A DNA stretch of 33,830 nucleotides from Rickettsiales bacterium (GTDB taxonomy: Bacteria > Pseudomonadota > Alphaproteobacteria > Rickettsiales > Deianiraeaceae). Shown piece by piece: positions 32,131-33,830 of the stretch (position 1 is the stretch's first letter; every line of letters starts with the position of its first letter). Location: the NCBI GenBank assembly GCA_017444095.1, contig JAFSXM010000016.1, forward strand, positions 1 through 33,830, in the 5' to 3' direction. Below the pieces are notes generated by a model that did no database searches, was not told the origin of the DNA, and worked only from the letters and a program-made list of their open reading frames with translations. The translations under genes and the position numbers were made by a program.

Positions 32131-33534
32131 TTAACCTCCATAACTAATGCCTAAACAGCTTTTTTTGGTCTTCTCAATATTGTATGAGTTGTCCAAAGTA
32201 AAATCAACATTGTATTTCATTTCTTTAGTATTAAACTCTTTTTGGTTATCTTTATTTAAAATTACAACATTATCATCACTTTTAACAATAAATTTTTCTT
32301 GTAACATATCACAACAACACCTATCATATTCTTGACAATCTGGACAATCAACCGTCTTTTCACTATGACCACATCCGCGAACAAAAAAAACATTAACTTT
32401 TTGTATATTGGTGTTTTTAATACAATTATTTAGTTCATAAAGAAACCTTTTTGTCATTGCAAAAGGATGCAAATTCAAATGGCTGTTGTTATCACTAGAT
32501 GCTATTCGTATTTCTAAACAAAACGGTTCCGTGCTATTTTTGTTTTTCGCAATCTTCTCTAAAAGATTTGAAACTGATTTTGCCAATGTAGTATAATCTG
32601 GATATTTATATGTAGATGTAGGTATTTCGTTTAAAACAAGTGTGTTATGATTTAATGTTATTATATTCTTTATTTCATCATCATTAAATAATTCTCCTAA
32701 AACAGCAGTACATGTATAATTACCATAACTGTTTGGATGTTGTACTATGTTTACATGATTTACCTCAAGAGTTTGAAGAATTTTTTTGCAAACATCTTTG
32801 CTTCTACTTGCTATTATGTCAATATCTTTTTTAGATGGCAAACCAGCTGATATGTTTGAAAGTTTGTTATTAAACAGGGTTAACGGCGATGCAAGTGCAT
32901 TAAACACATTATCTAATATGTATGATTCTTTGTCTTTTTTTGGTAACATTACATTTGGAATATAAACAATTTCATTGCAATATCTTGAAAAAAAATTAGG
33001 CAACATTTTTTCTACAAGTTGTGTAGTCATGTTCGCCACAATATTTTTAGTCTTCTGTTCCGAATTATTGTTCAATAAAGATATAAGGTGTTCGTTTTGA
33101 TCCAAGATTTGTTGATATATGTCTTCATAACGTTTCATGCGTGCCATTTCATTCCACATACTCGCATCCATGTCCATTGAGGGTCCAAAGCCACTTTGTG
33201 CTATTGTTAAATAGCAATTATGCTTGTCCGTAAAATTGCTGTCTTTTGCTTTTAGTGTATCTATTAATTTTTTTATACCTGCCTCATCTGCAAGAAAATA
33301 ATTACCACGATATAAAAAAACACCAGGAACTTCACCACTTTTCCAAGCATTAAGTTCCCTGTCATGTTCATTTTCGATGACTTCGTTTTTAGCTATGTTT
33401 TTGTTTTCGTTTTTACTCGAGACTTTATTGTTTGATACCTGTTCTTCTTTTCTTTTGTTGAAAAGATTTGTATCTATATTTGTAAATACGATACGATTTG
33501 CTTTATTGTTGTTTATATTAACTTCTGATTGCAT
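32131..33534 (-). CDS. Orphan 467-aa protein with cysteine-rich segment
   Basis: No family recognised. An Asn/Lys-rich N-terminus (1-60) is followed by a region GEVPGVFLYRGNYFLADEAGIKKLIDTL, helical stretches, a beta/alpha part (NIVQHPNSYGNYTCTAVLGEL; PFCLEIRIASSD; KVNVFFVRGCGH), and a compact Cys/His run around residues 395-415 (CGHS, CPDCQEYDRCCC) that could bind zinc. The end is KKSCLGISYGG. No signal peptide or membrane helix. The start is supported by a promoter with its -10 9 nt before the ATG. It converges with the CNIQ gene across an 85-nt gap and may belong to the same orphan set. Confidence 0.5.
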   Translation of the reverse strand: MQSEVNINNNKANRIVFTNIDTNLFNKRKEEQVSNNKVSSKNENKNIAKNEVIENEHDRELNAWKSGEVPGVFLYRGNYFLADEAGIKKLIDTLKAKDSNFTDKHNCYLTIAQSGFGPSMDMDASMWNEMARMKRYEDIYQQILDQNEHLISLLNNNSEQKTKNIVANMTTQLVEKMLPNFFSRYCNEIVYIPNVMLPKKDKESYILDNVFNALASPLTLFNNKLSNISAGLPSKKDIDIIASRSKDVCKKILQTLEVNHVNIVQHPNSYGNYTCTAVLGELFNDDEIKNIITLNHNTLVLNEIPTSTYKYPDYTTLAKSVSNLLEKIAKNKNSTEPFCLEIRIASSDNNSHLNLHPFAMTKRFLYELNNCIKNTNIQKVNVFFVRGCGHSEKTVDCPDCQEYDRCCCDMLQEKFIVKSDDNVVILNKDNQKEFNTKEMKYNVDFTLDNSYNIEKTKKSCLGISYGG

Positions 33535-33543
33535 ATCAGTATA

Positions 33544-33571
33544 ATTGTATTTAATATATTTATTATATCAA
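33544..33571 (-). promoter_or_regulatory. promoter of the 32131-33534 gene
   Basis: On the minus strand TTGATA (33571-33566), a 16-nt spacer and TACAAT (33549-33544), then 9 nt to ATG 33534. Leader length is predicted at 0-3 nt. Confidence 0.5.
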
Positions 33572-33580
33572 TAATAGCAA

Positions 33581-33598
33581 AACAAATCTTGATTTGTT
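33581..33598. terminator. 8-bp hairpin downstream of rpmA
   Basis: AACAAATC-TT-GATTTGTT, a perfect inverted repeat about 90 nt past the rpmA stop and just upstream of the promoter at 33544-33571. It is A/T-rich and followed on the minus strand by only a short T-run (TTTGCTATTATT), so its terminator role is uncertain. Confidence 0.35.
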
Positions 33599-33688
33599 AA
33601 AATAGAACAAAATAAAGAGCTTTTTTTACCAAGCACAACGAAAACCTACTAATATAACTATCTAACAAAAAGATATAAGAACAATATA

Positions 33689-33830
33689 TTACTCCCCCTC
33701 AACACTAACAAGAACTCTATTATCTTTGGTTTTCTTAAAAACAACAATGCCATCAATCAATGCAAAGATTGTATGATCTTTACCCATATCAACATTGTTC
33801 TTTGGAAAATAATGTGTACCTCTTTGTCTA
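33689..33830 (-). CDS. rpmA: 50S ribosomal protein L27, 3' end
   Basis: The minus strand enters the window in frame and reads [20 protein letters not shown]..., then [17 protein letters not shown] and a stop at 33689. This matches the L27 core (RQRGTxFHPGxNVGxGxDHTLFAxxDGxVxF). L27 lies at the peptidyl-transferase centre. Its N-terminus is off the window; rplU would be expected further upstream. Confidence 0.95.
   Translation of the reverse strand, partial: RQRGTHYFPKNNVDMGKDHTIFALIDGIVVFKKTKDNRVLVSVEGE

Noticed and set aside
1..33830. CRISPR arrays, insertion sequences or integrases
   Set aside because: No regularly spaced repeats, transposase or integrase motifs were found on either strand.

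Overview
The window is about 34 kb of very AT-rich DNA with long asparagine/lysine-rich proteins, homopolymer runs and several broken genes. It looks like the chromosome of a host-associated alphaproteobacterium, most likely in or near Rickettsiales. The support is: a P-type type IV secretion gene (virB10), a folK-folP fusion beside a ptpS/queD-like gene (an arrangement reported for Rickettsia), an ankyrin-repeat protein, an alphaproteobacterial-type uracil-DNA glycosylase, and gene-transfer-agent-like genes (prohead protease, gp6-like connector, tail-collar protein) scattered singly instead of forming a prophage. The taxonomic call is inference; no rRNA is present.

Layout. The ends are ribosomal protein genes running off the window: the rpsT 5' end at the left and the rpmA 3' end at the right, both on the minus strand. 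From 0.18 to 7 kb lie a candidate CE-clan cysteine protease, a phage-type tail-fibre/collar protein, a MazG-like pyrophosphohydrolase, tRNA-Ala(GGC), a protein joining a type IV pilin-like N-terminus to a phage-fibre-like C-terminus, and an orphan protein ending in CCFL. From 7 to 15.5 kb come an outer-membrane-protein candidate, two genes with cysteine-rich N-termini behind near-identical duplicated promoters, fmt, a prohead protease, a UDG, an ankyrin protein and lipA. From 15.5 to 21.5 kb come a small minus-strand cassette split by a homopolymer frameshift, tRNA-Gly(GCC), a pgk-like gene with an eroded active site, a gp6-like connector, tRNA-Val(TAC), a patch holding copied gene fragments, and three orphan minus-strand genes. 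From 21.6 to 27 kb are a single-chain restriction-modification protein and the folate pair ptpS/queD-like plus folKP. From 27 to 33.5 kb are a broken paralogue of the CCFL protein directly behind virB10, rmuC split by a frameshift, and two further orphans, one ending in CNIQ.

How the genes may work together. Housekeeping genes (fmt, lipA, folKP, udg, rmuC, tRNAs) are interleaved with orphan genes that look like a host-interaction set. Three orphan proteins end in a CaaX-like box, two begin with clustered cysteines (one also has a calmodulin-binding IQ-like motif), one carries a H-D-Q-C protease signature, one has ankyrin repeats, and one family member sits in the virB10 operon. Many of these genes share a promoter geometry in which the -10 hexamer lies about 6 nt before the ATG, predicting leaderless mRNAs. 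Several have poly-T tracts between -35 and -10 that could tune or switch expression. The functional reading of this set is inference; the motifs, spacings and repeats are visible in the sequence.

No stretch over 300 bases lacks a gene. The longest gene-free intervals (about 210 bases at 18511-18718, about 175 at 3678-3853, about 155 at 12519-12673 and 33535-33688) are described where they hold something.
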